Shown here: piece after piece, positions 6,277 through 13,731 of the stretch
Layout of the letters: the number at the start of each line of letters is the position of its first letter
Position numbering within the stretch: position 1 is the stretch's first letter
NCBI GenBank assembly: GCA_023443925.1
Contig: JAEZSL010000016.1
Span: 1-19,919, forward strand
Reading direction: 5' to 3'
Origin: Bacillota bacterium
Lineage (GTDB): Bacteria > Bacillota_A > Clostridia > Lachnospirales > Lachnospiraceae
Length of the DNA: 19,919 bases
Translations under genes and position numbers: made by a program
The notes under the pieces: model-generated
What the model was told of the DNA's origin: nothing
Database searches by the model: none
The model's input: only the letters and a program-made list of their open reading frames with translations

Positions 6277-7293
6277 TTATTTTAATACTTCCTGTACTGC
6301 TTTTTCCAATACAGTTATTACTTTATCGCACCACTGGTCGAATTCAGGGTCTTCCGTCTGGTATTCTGTGTGGCTTAATACATTTTGAACCGTTTCTTTA
6401 ATACCCTGGTCAAATCGCTTGATTGCAGTAAATCCCGGTACCAATCTCTTTAATTTTGAATTATCAAACACTACGGAGTTGGCCTTATCTCCCAATAAGG
6501 AACCGTTATAATCCACCCTGCTGGCAGCGTTTAAAAACTCAGAGGATACATGAACAGCATTCAGTTTAACCCCCAGTGCATCCGCAATCGCCTGATAAAT
6601 TTGATTCCAGGTCAGGGTTTCATCCGAAGTAATCTGCACCGCTTCTCCGATAGCATGCAAATTGCCGAGTAATCCGATAAAGCCCATTGCAAAGTCGGTA
6701 TTATGAGTCATAGTCCAGAGAGAGGAACCATCACCATGAATAATAACTTTTTTCCCTTCCAGCATCCGCTTAATTACCTGGTAACTTCCCTTTTCTCCAT
6801 GTACGCCCAGCGGTATGCTTCTTTCATCATAGGTGTGGCTAGGTCTTATTATGGTAACAGGGAAGCCATTATCCCGGTACTGTTTCATCAAGTAATCTTC
6901 ACAAGCAATTTTATTACGGGAATATTCCCACAAAGGGTTGGATAAAGGTGTACCTTCCGTAATCCGGTAATCGGATAAGGGTGTCTGATATGCGGAAGCC
7001 GAGCTGATAAAAACAAACTGTTTTGTTTTGCCGTTAAATAACCGATAATCTCTTTCTAAATGAGCAGGGACAAAGGCAATAAAGTCGGCAACCACGTCGA
7101 ATTCAAGACCGCCTGTCAATTCCGCCACCTTCTCTTCCTCATTGATATCGGCCAGGATTACGTTCGCTCCTGCCGGAAGATTCTGATTATGGTGTCCCCG
7201 GTTTAACAAATAAAGTTCATCCCCTCTTGCCAATAAAGCTTTGGATATTGCTGCACTAATAGTACCGGTACCGCCAATAAATAATATCTTCAT
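6277..7293 (-). CDS. NAD(P)-dependent epimerase/reductase (extended SDR family)
   Basis: 338 residues. The N-terminus KILFIGGTGTISAAISKALLARG is a Rossmann fold with GGTGxIS in the glycine-rich loop. FISSASAYQ and YSRNK supply the Ser and Tyr-x3-Lys catalytic elements of extended short-chain dehydrogenases. The C-terminal part resembles the CSP41/UDP-sugar-epimerase-like group annotated as NAD-dependent epimerase/dehydratase. The substrate is unknown. The longest frame starts at 7329, but the ATG at 7293 has AAAGGAG 6 nt upstream and begins exactly at the Rossmann strand. It lies 63 nt downstream of the aldo/keto reductase on the same strand without an intervening terminator, so it probably shares the MerR-controlled promoter. 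Confidence 0.85.
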   Translation of the reverse strand: MKILFIGGTGTISAAISKALLARGDELYLLNRGHHNQNLPAGANVILADINEEEKVAELTGGLEFDVVADFIAFVPAHLERDYRLFNGKTKQFVFISSASAYQTPLSDYRITEGTPLSNPLWEYSRNKIACEDYLMKQYRDNGFPVTIIRPSHTYDERSIPLGVHGEKGSYQVIKRMLEGKKVIIHGDGSSLWTMTHNTDFAMGFIGLLGNLHAIGEAVQITSDETLTWNQIYQAIADALGVKLNAVHVSSEFLNAASRVDYNGSLLGDKANSVVFDNSKLKRLVPGFTAIKRFDQGIKETVQNVLSHTEYQTEDPEFDQWCDKVITVLEKAVQEVLK

Positions 7294-7356
7294 CCTAAAC
7301 TCCTTTCTGCCTGGAATACAAGGCTCCATTGATTGATACTATGTTTGGTAACAGAA

Positions 7357-8493
7357 TTAAATGGCTGCCAGAACGCCCTCAACTCTTCTTAATTCATCGC
7401 GGATTTTTAACTTCTGAGGACATTTCTTTTCACAGAAACCGCAATCTTTACAATCTGCTATGGTTTTGCCTGCTTCGGTCTTATATTTTTTCATTTCATT
7501 TTTCGCATGATCTGTCAAACCATATACGTTATGATAAGTATACATGTTAAAAATGTGAGGTATATTGATACCGGCTGGACATGGCTGACAATAGGAACAT
7601 CCCGTACAATATAGTTCGCTGAATTTTTTAAGCTGTTCAACAGCGTCTCCTAACTGCTTCCATTCCGCTTCACCAAGGTTACTGCTGTCACTGCCAATTA
7701 CCAGGTTTTTCTTTACCATTTCAAGGTCCTGCATACCGGATAGTGCGCAGCTGATATTCGGATTCCCCAATACGAACTTGAACGCAAGCTCATAGGTAGC
7801 AATAGATGGCTTTCCGGTTAATTTTTTATAAAGATCCGTAGGTGCTGCAAGTCTTCCGCCGCCTACCGGCCCCATAGCTACAACACCCAAACCTTTTGAG
7901 CCTGCATAATTAATCATCTCCTCATTACTTCTGTCTAAAAGGTTATACTGAATCAGCATGGTCTCCATGGGAATGCCTTTCTCTTGTGCCGTATCGATTA
8001 TGTATTTGATGTTTTCCGGCTCGTCATGGAAGGAAAAGGAAATATGTCGGATTAAACCTTCTTCTTTTGCCTTTTTTGCTTCTTCCAGTAAATTAAGACC
8101 TATAACTCCTTCATCAAAACTTTTTTTGTTAATACCCCAAAAATGATAATAATCAATATAGTTGGTATCCAGTTTTGTCAGGCTTCTTTCCAAAAATTTT
8201 CTGTAATCTCCGGTTGTTTTGCAGTCCCCCACCGGTATTTTGGTGGATATCATTACTTTATCACGGATTCCCTTTAAGGCTTTTCCTACCGCCAGCTCAC
8301 TGTTGGAATGACAATAATAAGGTGCCGTATCAAAATAATTAACTCCGTTTTCATATGCATGAAGCAGCATCTCGGCAGCTTTCTCATCGTCTATATACCA
8401 TTGGCCATCCTTTTCATATTCCGGTAGTCTCATACACCCAAATCCAAGGGATGAAATGTTTTCGCCGGTTTTCCCAAAATTTCTGTAGTTCAT
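7357..8493 (-). CDS. Aldo/keto reductase with C-terminal 4Fe-4S ferredoxin domain
   Basis: 378 residues. The N-terminal 290 are an AKR TIM barrel with the catalytic tetrad visible: Asp55 (FDTAPYY), Tyr60, Lys85 (STKIP), His117 (YHFWG). The C-terminal part has two cysteine clusters, Cys296-x2-Cys-x2-Cys-x2-Cys and Cys348-x2-Cys-x2-Cys-x3-Cys-Pro, as for two 4Fe-4S clusters. This architecture is common in anaerobic Clostridia. It probably reduces aldehydes, ketones or quinones and may exchange electrons with ferredoxin; the substrate is unknown. AGGAG lies 9 nt before the ATG. It is the first gene of an operon with the epimerase-like gene and is divergent from a MerR regulator, whose operator lies in its promoter. 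Confidence 0.92.
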   Translation of the reverse strand: MNYRNFGKTGENISSLGFGCMRLPEYEKDGQWYIDDEKAAEMLLHAYENGVNYFDTAPYYCHSNSELAVGKALKGIRDKVMISTKIPVGDCKTTGDYRKFLERSLTKLDTNYIDYYHFWGINKKSFDEGVIGLNLLEEAKKAKEEGLIRHISFSFHDEPENIKYIIDTAQEKGIPMETMLIQYNLLDRSNEEMINYAGSKGLGVVAMGPVGGGRLAAPTDLYKKLTGKPSIATYELAFKFVLGNPNISCALSGMQDLEMVKKNLVIGSDSSNLGEAEWKQLGDAVEQLKKFSELYCTGCSYCQPCPAGINIPHIFNMYTYHNVYGLTDHAKNEMKKYKTEAGKTIADCKDCGFCEKKCPQKLKIRDELRRVEGVLAAI

Positions 8494-8542
8494 AATAATA
8501 AACTCCTTTCAAATCTACATATATAGTTTAAATCATAAGACG

Positions 8543-8573
8543 AGTATATGCCATAGAGTTAACTCGAAGTCAA
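8543..8573 (-). promoter_or_regulatory. MerR-type promoter and operator of the aldo/keto reductase operon
   Basis: On the minus strand TTGACT (8568-8573) and TATACT (8543-8548) are separated by 19 bp instead of 17. The spacer holds the perfect palindrome GAGTTAACTC (8556-8565). An over-long spacer with the dyad between -35 and -10 is the hallmark of promoters activated by MerR-family proteins through DNA distortion. Confidence 0.82.
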
Positions 8574-8588
8574 TATTTTTTTCCTGGA

Positions 8589-8617
8589 TTGACACATTTT
8601 TTACAATATGTTATTTT
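8589..8617 (+). promoter_or_regulatory. Sigma-A promoter of the merR-family gene
   Basis: TTGACA (8589-8594), 17 bp, TATTTT (8612-8617), about 43 nt before the MerR start. It lies 16 bp from the divergent MerR-type promoter, so the regulator bound there could also affect its own transcription. Confidence 0.6.
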
Positions 8618-8659
8618 ATAAAGGATGAGGTACCCTAAGAGACAATGGAGGATTTAAAC

Positions 8660-9040
8660 ATGGAATATACGATTAAACAGGTTTCTGAAAAAACCGGACT
8701 GTCCATATACGCCTTACGTTATTATGACAAGGAAGGTCTGCTGCCGTTAATAAAACGAAGCCAGAGCGGCATACGTAAGTTTTCCGATAATGATATTGAC
8801 TGGCTTGGTCTGATCTGTTGTCTGAAAAATTCAGGTATGTCAATTGATAATATAAAAGAATTTATGAATCTGTGTCTGCGCGGCAATGAAACCGTAGAAA
8901 TCCGAAAAGATATGCTTCTAAAGCATAAAGCCCATATTCAGAATCAGATGAAACAACTGGAGAACAGTCTGAATACCGTTAATTATAAAATAGAACATTA
9001 TAAAGAAATCGGCATTTTCCATATTGACTGCGATAACTAA
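8660..9040 (+). CDS. MerR-family transcriptional regulator
   Basis: 126 residues. The N-terminal winged helix-turn-helix reads YTIKQVSEKTGLSIYALRYYDKEGLL (residues 3-28), the standard MerR opening, followed by the wing and SGMSIDNIKEFM. The C-terminal third (about 80-115) is a predicted coiled coil for dimerisation. The last ten residues contain one Cys (HIDCDN) and there is no metal-binding loop. This fits the small MerR subgroup (AdhR/NmlR-like) that senses aldehydes or electrophiles beside reductase genes. The frame is open from 8645, but the ATG there contains the ribosome binding site; GGAGG (8648-8652) is 8 nt before the ATG at 8660. Its likely target is the divergent reductase operon. 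Confidence 0.92.
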   Translation: MEYTIKQVSEKTGLSIYALRYYDKEGLLPLIKRSQSGIRKFSDNDIDWLGLICCLKNSGMSIDNIKEFMNLCLRGNETVEIRKDMLLKHKAHIQNQMKQLENSLNTVNYKIEHYKEIGIFHIDCDN

Positions 9041-9095
9041 TATCTATATCTGTATATCCTATGTTAATTAATGTATTGGAACATATTACATAACT

Positions 9096-9142
9096 GATAC
9101 CCGGCCAGGTTGAGGGATTCTTCCTCCGCCCGGCCGGGTATC
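9096..9142. terminator. Bidirectional hairpin between the merR gene and the ABC exporter
   Basis: GATACCCGGCC (9096-9106) pairs perfectly with GGCCGGGTATC (9132-9142), 11 bp, with an inner GAGG/CCTC stem. It lies between convergent genes, 56 nt after the MerR stop. T-runs on both sides are poor, so termination efficiency is uncertain. Nothing else is evident in 9143-9286. Confidence 0.6.
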
Positions 9143-9286
9143 CTGATATATTCCTTGTATTTATCACTGCTGTACTAAAGTCTTATACATACCATACCTT
9201 GTTATTTGCAATTACCTTATTACTTTATACCTTTTCTAATGTATATTTTGGGTTGCTCCATTTTAACCAATCCGTCCGTAATCCCC

Positions 9287-10873
9287 TTATTTTCCCGTAT
9301 ATTCAGATTTATCCAGCAAATCGCCGCATACTACAAAAATAAATATAGAGATTACTATGCAGCAGAATGTAAACGGAAAGGTTCCCAGAAATTTAAACGG
9401 TTCCGGCAGCATCAGGGTTGCGGCTACACTGGTGCCTAGCCCGGGTGCCATGACTAGCATAAACAACGACAATCCCAGACCGGCTGATATCAGCTTATTA
9501 GGCTGTCCGCCAAAAACCCTCTGGCACAAAAGGGTATAACTGACAAAGATAGCTCCGGAAGAGGCATACGCCAGTGCTAAAAACAGGTTTAAAAGCGGAG
9601 AGGTTCCGCTTAATATACATACCACCGTAAAAATGATTACCGCATCAATACATGGTTTTATAATGGTGGTCAGGGAAGCCGCCGCTACTTTCCGTATGGA
9701 TTTTTCCGGAATCATGTATAGAAAGGGTTTGGAGAGTTCATCTGACAGCCGTCCCAGTATGGTCATAAAAAACTGTATATACACGAGTATTCCCAAAATA
9801 ATATAAACCGAGAATTTCATATCCATCAGATAAGCGGCAATACCTGCACCCGCTGCCGCCAGGACAGTATAAGTATCCACGAACAGGAAACGGCTGCTGC
9901 GCTTTTTTTCCAGCATATGCTTATAAACAATTGCACTGACTCCTTTCCCGCCCCGTAAACCGGTCTGCTTTTCCGCTACCTTGATTTTTCTGGTTACAAC
10001 GGTCCGTTTGCCTTCTTTGGCATCCTGCAGCCGGTTATAGGCAACCTCCGTACTGGTCAGTACATCTTCATAATAATCTGCATCACCGGTAGTAAAAAGT
10101 GATATGATGACCGCACCGCTGATGAGAAACAGGAGCAGGGCTACTGTCATATAAAGAGCATTCCCTTCCACGGAAGCACTGATAAACATAACCGCCCAGC
10201 CAATTACCGGCATGGAGTGGAAAGGTTTATAATTCATCAGGCTAAACACCGCCTCCAGGATGTTACCGCCGTTTCTTGTATACTGGAAATAGACTCCCAG
10301 TGCCGTTATGGCGATTAAAGCATATAAAGCGGTCTTAATTATATTTTTCCGCCCCGCATTCCCATTAGAAAAAATATAGATACCGATGGACAACAGCTGA
10401 TTGAAAAAAATTAAAACAGCATAGATAATAAATAAATTTATTATGGCACCAACTCCCAAACCAAAGCTATCCCTTATAGTACGAACCTGGTATAAAATAA
10501 ATACGGCACTTAAAAAGGTTGAAGCCATTTGTTTTATCAAACCGTATACTAAGATCTTTCTGGAGGCTACCGGAGCCGTAAATAATAAGCCGACATCAGC
10601 CATGGTAAACAAAGTTGAACCGGTAGAAAGTCCATTGGATACAAAAGAAATTAAGAAAAACAGCGATACACCGGCCACGATCAGATATAACAACCGCACA
10701 TCCTGAAAAGTAGTGATCTGCCCCGCATTTCCGCCGTTAAAAACGGACGCGCCAATCATCAATACAATACTTCCCACAATAATCAGATAGAGAATCAGCA
10801 GGGCAGGCTTTTTCTTAAGACTTAAAATTCTGTTTTTTAATGTCGTCAGCAGCAAATACACAAGTGCTTTCAT
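9287..10873 (-). CDS. ABC exporter permease (putative ABC-export family)
   Basis: 528 residues with about a dozen hydrophobic segments arranged as six, a soluble loop of roughly 70 residues (about 265-335; contains YYEDVLTSTEVAYNRL and a basic stretch), and six more. This layout fits the large permeases annotated in Firmicutes as putative ABC exporters. It would form the membrane part of a transporter with the ATPase encoded 64 nt upstream. The substrate is unknown; export of a peptide or lipid-like compound is only a family-level guess. The longest frame starts at 10909, but the ATG at 10873 is preceded by GGGAG at 5 nt and gives a normal N-terminus (MKALVYLLLTTLKNRI). Confidence 0.82.
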   Translation of the reverse strand: MKALVYLLLTTLKNRILSLKKKPALLILYLIIVGSIVLMIGASVFNGGNAGQITTFQDVRLLYLIVAGVSLFFLISFVSNGLSTGSTLFTMADVGLLFTAPVASRKILVYGLIKQMASTFLSAVFILYQVRTIRDSFGLGVGAIINLFIIYAVLIFFNQLLSIGIYIFSNGNAGRKNIIKTALYALIAITALGVYFQYTRNGGNILEAVFSLMNYKPFHSMPVIGWAVMFISASVEGNALYMTVALLLFLISGAVIISLFTTGDADYYEDVLTSTEVAYNRLQDAKEGKRTVVTRKIKVAEKQTGLRGGKGVSAIVYKHMLEKKRSSRFLFVDTYTVLAAAGAGIAAYLMDMKFSVYIILGILVYIQFFMTILGRLSDELSKPFLYMIPEKSIRKVAAASLTTIIKPCIDAVIIFTVVCILSGTSPLLNLFLALAYASSGAIFVSYTLLCQRVFGGQPNKLISAGLGLSLFMLVMAPGLGTSVAATLMLPEPFKFLGTFPFTFCCIVISIFIFVVCGDLLDKSEYTGK

Positions 10874-10937
10874 AATTACTCCCATCCGCGTGCTTTGGCA
10901 CGCATACAACTCAATATTGAAAGTGTTTTTTCAGCCT

Positions 10938-11657
10938 TTACACCTCTCCCGCCGACACCCTGTTCTTTTCCGTAATATCAAAGAACAGTTTTTCCAGATC
11001 CTCTCCGGTTCCCCGAATCTCTTCCCTGGATCTGGATGCCGCAATTTTTCCGTTCATCATTATATTCGTACTATCCCAGAATTCTGAAACACTGTCAAGC
11101 ATGTGGGTGCTTAACAATATGGCAGCACCGGCTTTCTTATATTCTACCAGCATAGTCTTTAATTCCTTAATAGCATGGGGATCAAGACCAACCAGCGGTT
11201 CATCAAATAGCAAAACCCTGGGGTCCGGCAGCAGACCGCAGCAGATACTTACCTTTTGCTGCATTCCTTTTGATAATTCATTACCCAGTTTATTTTTCTT
11301 ATCTTCCAGTTCAAGCCGTGCAAACAGGCTCTCTGCCCGTTCCTTCCAGTTCTCCAGCGAATATGCCCTGGCAATAAATTCCATATGTTCCCATATGGTA
11401 AGCATGTCATACAGCGCCGGCAGTTCCGGAATGTATCCTAAATATCTCTTAGCTTCTATTGATTTATTTTTCTTTCCGCAGATTAAAATCTCTCCCTTAA
11501 ATCTAAGCAGACCGGCTATACTTTTGATAATCGTGGATTTTCCGGCACCGTTAGGGCCGGCCAGTATGGAAATCTCCCCCGGTCTTACCATAAAATTCAA
11601 AGAATCATTTGCCAAAAACTTTCCATACCGTTTTGTAACATTTTTAACTTCTATCAT
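10938..11657 (-). CDS. ABC transporter ATP-binding protein
   Basis: 239 residues, one complete nucleotide-binding domain. Walker A is GPNGAGKST (34-42), the signature LSKGMQQK starts at 128, Walker B is VLLFDEP (148-154), the D-loop GLDP follows, and the switch His is His185 (STH). The Q-loop position reads YIPELP, with Glu where Gln is usual, as is frequent in ABC-2-type exporters. It energises the permease encoded next in the operon. AAGGA sits about 7 nt before the ATG. The upstream region shared with the divergent MocR-type regulator contains its promoter, a palindrome and a leader hairpin, suggesting control by that regulator. Confidence 0.93.
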   Translation of the reverse strand: MIEVKNVTKRYGKFLANDSLNFMVRPGEISILAGPNGAGKSTIIKSIAGLLRFKGEILICGKKNKSIEAKRYLGYIPELPALYDMLTIWEHMEFIARAYSLENWKERAESLFARLELEDKKNKLGNELSKGMQQKVSICCGLLPDPRVLLFDEPLVGLDPHAIKELKTMLVEYKKAGAAILLSTHMLDSVSEFWDSTNIMMNGKIAASRSREEIRGTGEDLEKLFFDITEKNRVSAGEV

Positions 11658-11705
11658 ACGCTTTTCCTTCTCCTTATATCTATTTCCTGAGATTCCCTTA
11701 CAATC

Positions 11706-11739
11706 CGGATTACAACCGGTGAATTTCGCTTGTAATCCG
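11706..11739. repeat. Leader hairpin of the ABC operon with alternative pairing
   Basis: CGGATTACAA (11706-11715) and TTGTAATCCG (11730-11739) are perfect 10-bp inverted repeats around a 14-nt loop, inside the presumed 5' leader of the ABC operon. A further TTACAA lies at 11698-11703, so the minus-strand TTACAA can pair with either of two TTGTAA copies. No T-run follows. It could be an operator or a structured leader. Confidence 0.5.
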
Positions 11740-11777
11740 AAGGCTGCAAAGTATTAACTTGCAGTTATACAAGCTTA

Positions 11778-11806
11778 ATTATCTCATACATTAATTGTAA
11801 ATACAA
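11778..11806 (-). promoter_or_regulatory. Candidate promoter of the ABC exporter operon
   Basis: On the minus strand TTGTAT (11801-11806), 17 bp, GATAAT (11778-11783). The -35 element lies inside the palindrome at 11794-11807. Confidence 0.5.
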
Positions 11807-11807
11807 T
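11794..11807. promoter_or_regulatory. Operator-like palindrome between the ABC operon and the mocR-type gene
   Basis: ATTGTA, AA, TACAAT: a perfect dyad of the kind bound by GntR-type helix-turn-helix dimers. It overlaps the -35 of the ABC promoter and lies 7 bp upstream of the regulator's own -35, so one protein bound here could repress one side and affect the other. Confidence 0.5.
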
Positions 11808-11814
11808 AATATCC

Positions 11815-11843
11815 TTGCAAAACAAGATTTAAACTGGTATGCT
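11815..11843 (+). promoter_or_regulatory. Candidate promoter of the mocR-type gene
   Basis: TTGCAA (11815-11820), 17 bp, TATGCT (11838-11843), about 73 nt before the TTG start. Confidence 0.45.
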
Positions 11844-11916
11844 CCTATCATAAGTGAAATCAATATTTGACTAAGCCAGATTTGTTCTGGTTTGCAAATC
11901 TATGGAGGTGCATATA

Positions 11917-13509
11917 TTGCTTACAATTAATCTTGATCCTCATTCGTCGACACCCATGTACGAACAGATATATAATTATATAAAAGCAGAAATTAAAGCA
12001 GGCGCACTGCCATTTCAATACAAACTACCCTCCACCAGAAGCCTGGCCGCCAACTTACAGATCAGCCGTAATACCGTAGATATGTCCTATGCCCAGCTGG
12101 TTTCCGAGGGATATATCGAAGCCATACCCAAAAGCGGTTATTATGTGGCAATGGTTTCAGATTTAATGAGTTTATCGCCAAAGCAGCCTAAAACCAGAAA
12201 ATCCCCTGTGAAGGCCCAGATCCCTTACCAGTATGATTTCTCGCCCTTTGCCATTGATATCAATACCTTTCCCTATAATACCTGGCAGAAGTTATCTAAA
12301 AACTGTATGAACGAATACAACAATGACCTATTCCTGCTGGGAGATAACCGGGGAGATGAAAATCTACGATCCGCCATCGGGCGGTATCTGCATGAATCCC
12401 GTGGGGTAAATTGCAGCGAGGATCAAATCATTGTAGGGGCCGGGACCGACTATCTGCTTCAATTACTCTCCCAGCTGTTTCAGTTCGTAAAACCAAAGAG
12501 TAACAATCTTCGTAACATAACCCATAGCAAAAAAATTACCATTACTGATAGCAATGACAATACCATTACTGATAGCAATGACAATACCATTACTAATAAC
12601 AATGAAAATACCATTACTAATAACAATGAAATTACCATTACCAATAGCAATGAAATTACCATTACTAATAGCAATGAAATTACCATTGCTATGGAAAATC
12701 CAACTTATAAACAGGCCTATAAGATATTTACAGGACTTCATCATAGCGTAATCCCTATCTCCCTGGATCAGAACGGTATATGCATGGAGCCTCTTTATCA
12801 ATCTGATGCCAATGTGGTTTACGTAACCCCATCCCATCAGTATCCCCTTGGAATCGTTATGCCAATTAAAAGACGTATGGAACTGCTCCGGTGGGCCGAT
12901 CAGGCTTCGGACCGGTATATTATTGAAGATGATCATGACAGCGAATTCCGCTATAAAGGAAAACCCATCCCCTCCCTCCAGGGTATAGATTCTTCCGGCA
13001 AAGTTATTTACCTTGGTACCTTTTCCAGAGCCGTTGCACCGGCGATCCGTGTGGGATATATGGTGCTTCCGAAAAAGCTGCTGGATTTATACAATCAACA
13101 TTTGTACTACTATTCTTCTACCGTATCACGGGTAGACCAGTATATTATTACCCATTTCATTACCGACGGTTACTTTGAAAGGCATCTGAATAAGCTAAGG
13201 AAACTCTATAAAGCGAAACATGATCTTCTGGTTCAAAGCTTAAAAATCTTTCGGAATAAGGCTGTTATCGAAGGGGAAAACGGAGGGCTTCATCTGGTGC
13301 TCCGCTTTCAAAGCAAGGCCTCTGAAAAAGAACTCCTACAGGCCGCAGCCAGAAAAAGCATTAAGATCTATGGTCTGAGTGAACATTATATTAAAACCCC
13401 CGATGTTTTGGAAGCCCCGTCCATCCTGATCGGTTATGCCAAGGAAGCAGAAGAAAACATTCCTGCCGGGGTTCATGCTTTATATAATGCACTTGAAGAT
13501 TATTTATAA
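11917..13509 (+). CDS. MocR-type regulator (GntR winged helix + aminotransferase-like domain), degenerate PLP site
   Basis: 530 residues. The N-terminal GntR winged helix spans about 1-70 (PMYEQIYNYIKAEI, LPSTRSLAANLQISRNTV, LVSEGYIEAIPKSGYYV). A fold-type I aminotransferase-like domain follows (GDNRGDENLRSAIGRYL, VGAGTDYLLQLL, YVTPSHQYPLG, IEDDHDSEFRYKG, RVGYMVLP). Two cofactor-site residues deviate. The lysine that forms the Schiff base with PLP in MocR proteins (GTFSK) is Arg371 (GTFSR), and the Tyr of DDYDSEF is His340. A 24-bp tandem repeat inserts about 50 residues (207-257) before the AMENPTY strand. The frame is intact, so DNA binding may persist while PLP chemistry is probably lost. 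The start is TTG at 11917, 8 nt after GGAGG; the upstream in-frame ATG (11902) overlaps that site. Its likely targets are itself and the divergent ABC operon. Confidence 0.88.
   Translation: MLTINLDPHSSTPMYEQIYNYIKAEIKAGALPFQYKLPSTRSLAANLQISRNTVDMSYAQLVSEGYIEAIPKSGYYVAMVSDLMSLSPKQPKTRKSPVKAQIPYQYDFSPFAIDINTFPYNTWQKLSKNCMNEYNNDLFLLGDNRGDENLRSAIGRYLHESRGVNCSEDQIIVGAGTDYLLQLLSQLFQFVKPKSNNLRNITHSKKITITDSNDNTITDSNDNTITNNNENTITNNNEITITNSNEITITNSNEITIAMENPTYKQAYKIFTGLHHSVIPISLDQNGICMEPLYQSDANVVYVTPSHQYPLGIVMPIKRRMELLRWADQASDRYIIEDDHDSEFRYKGKPIPSLQGIDSSGKVIYLGTFSRAVAPAIRVGYMVLPKKLLDLYNQHLYYYSSTVSRVDQYIITHFITDGYFERHLNKLRKLYKAKHDLLVQSLKIFRNKAVIEGENGGLHLVLRFQSKASEKELLQAAARKSIKIYGLSEHYIKTPDVLEAPSILIGYAKEAEENIPAGVHALYNALEDYL
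12535..12687 (+). repeat. 24-bp in-frame tandem repeat inside the mocR-type gene
   Basis: Six full copies (12535-12678) plus 9 bp of a seventh. The consensus encodes ITITNSNE, with DSND and NNNE variants in earlier copies. Neighbouring copies are the most alike, as expected from stepwise slippage or unequal exchange. Copy-number change would alter length by 8 residues without shifting frame. Confidence 0.95.
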
Positions 13510-13536
13510 TAAGAAAAGTTTAACCAGAACAACAAA

Positions 13537-13685
13537 ACAGGTTTCCAAATGGTAAATCCGAAGCAGAAAATACTTGTTTCCAAAAAACATATCCGGAGCA
13601 GAATATACAGGTTTCCAAAAAACATATCCGGAACAGAATATACAGGTTTCCAAAAAGCAAATCTGGAACAGAAATACAGGTTTCC
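13537..13685. repeat. 35-bp tandem repeat array upstream of the araC-family gene
   Basis: Four head-to-tail copies (13537-13571, 13572-13606, 13607-13641, and a 34-bp copy 13642-13675) plus a partial fifth beginning ACAGGTTTCC (13676-13685). Each has ACAGGTTTCC at the front (ACTTGTTTCC in copy 2) and a TCCGGAACAG-like part 20 bp later. The unit is not a multiple of three, and the minus-strand frames crossing it have no ribosome binding site, so I treat it as non-coding. It ends 3 bp before the extended -10 of the next gene, so it could hold regulator binding sites. Confidence 0.9.
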
Positions 13686-13688
13686 GTC

Positions 13689-13697
13689 TGGTATACT
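13689..13697 (+). promoter_or_regulatory. Candidate extended -10 promoter of the araC-family gene
   Basis: TGG then TATACT (13692-13697) is an extended -10 element. No -35 match lies at 16-18 bp because that position is inside the tandem repeat, which suits a promoter that needs an activator. Confidence 0.42.
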
Positions 13698-13731
13698 GTA
13701 AACACCCTACGAAGAAAGGCCAGGTAGCTGC

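Noticed and set aside
12463..12936. Minus-strand ORFs with repeated ISNGNFIAI-type sequence and a plus-frame repeat ORF
   Set aside because: They are antisense or out-of-frame readings of the 24-bp repeat in the mocR-type gene.
13537..13685. CRISPR-like array
   Set aside because: The units are contiguous with no unique spacers, and there are no cas genes.
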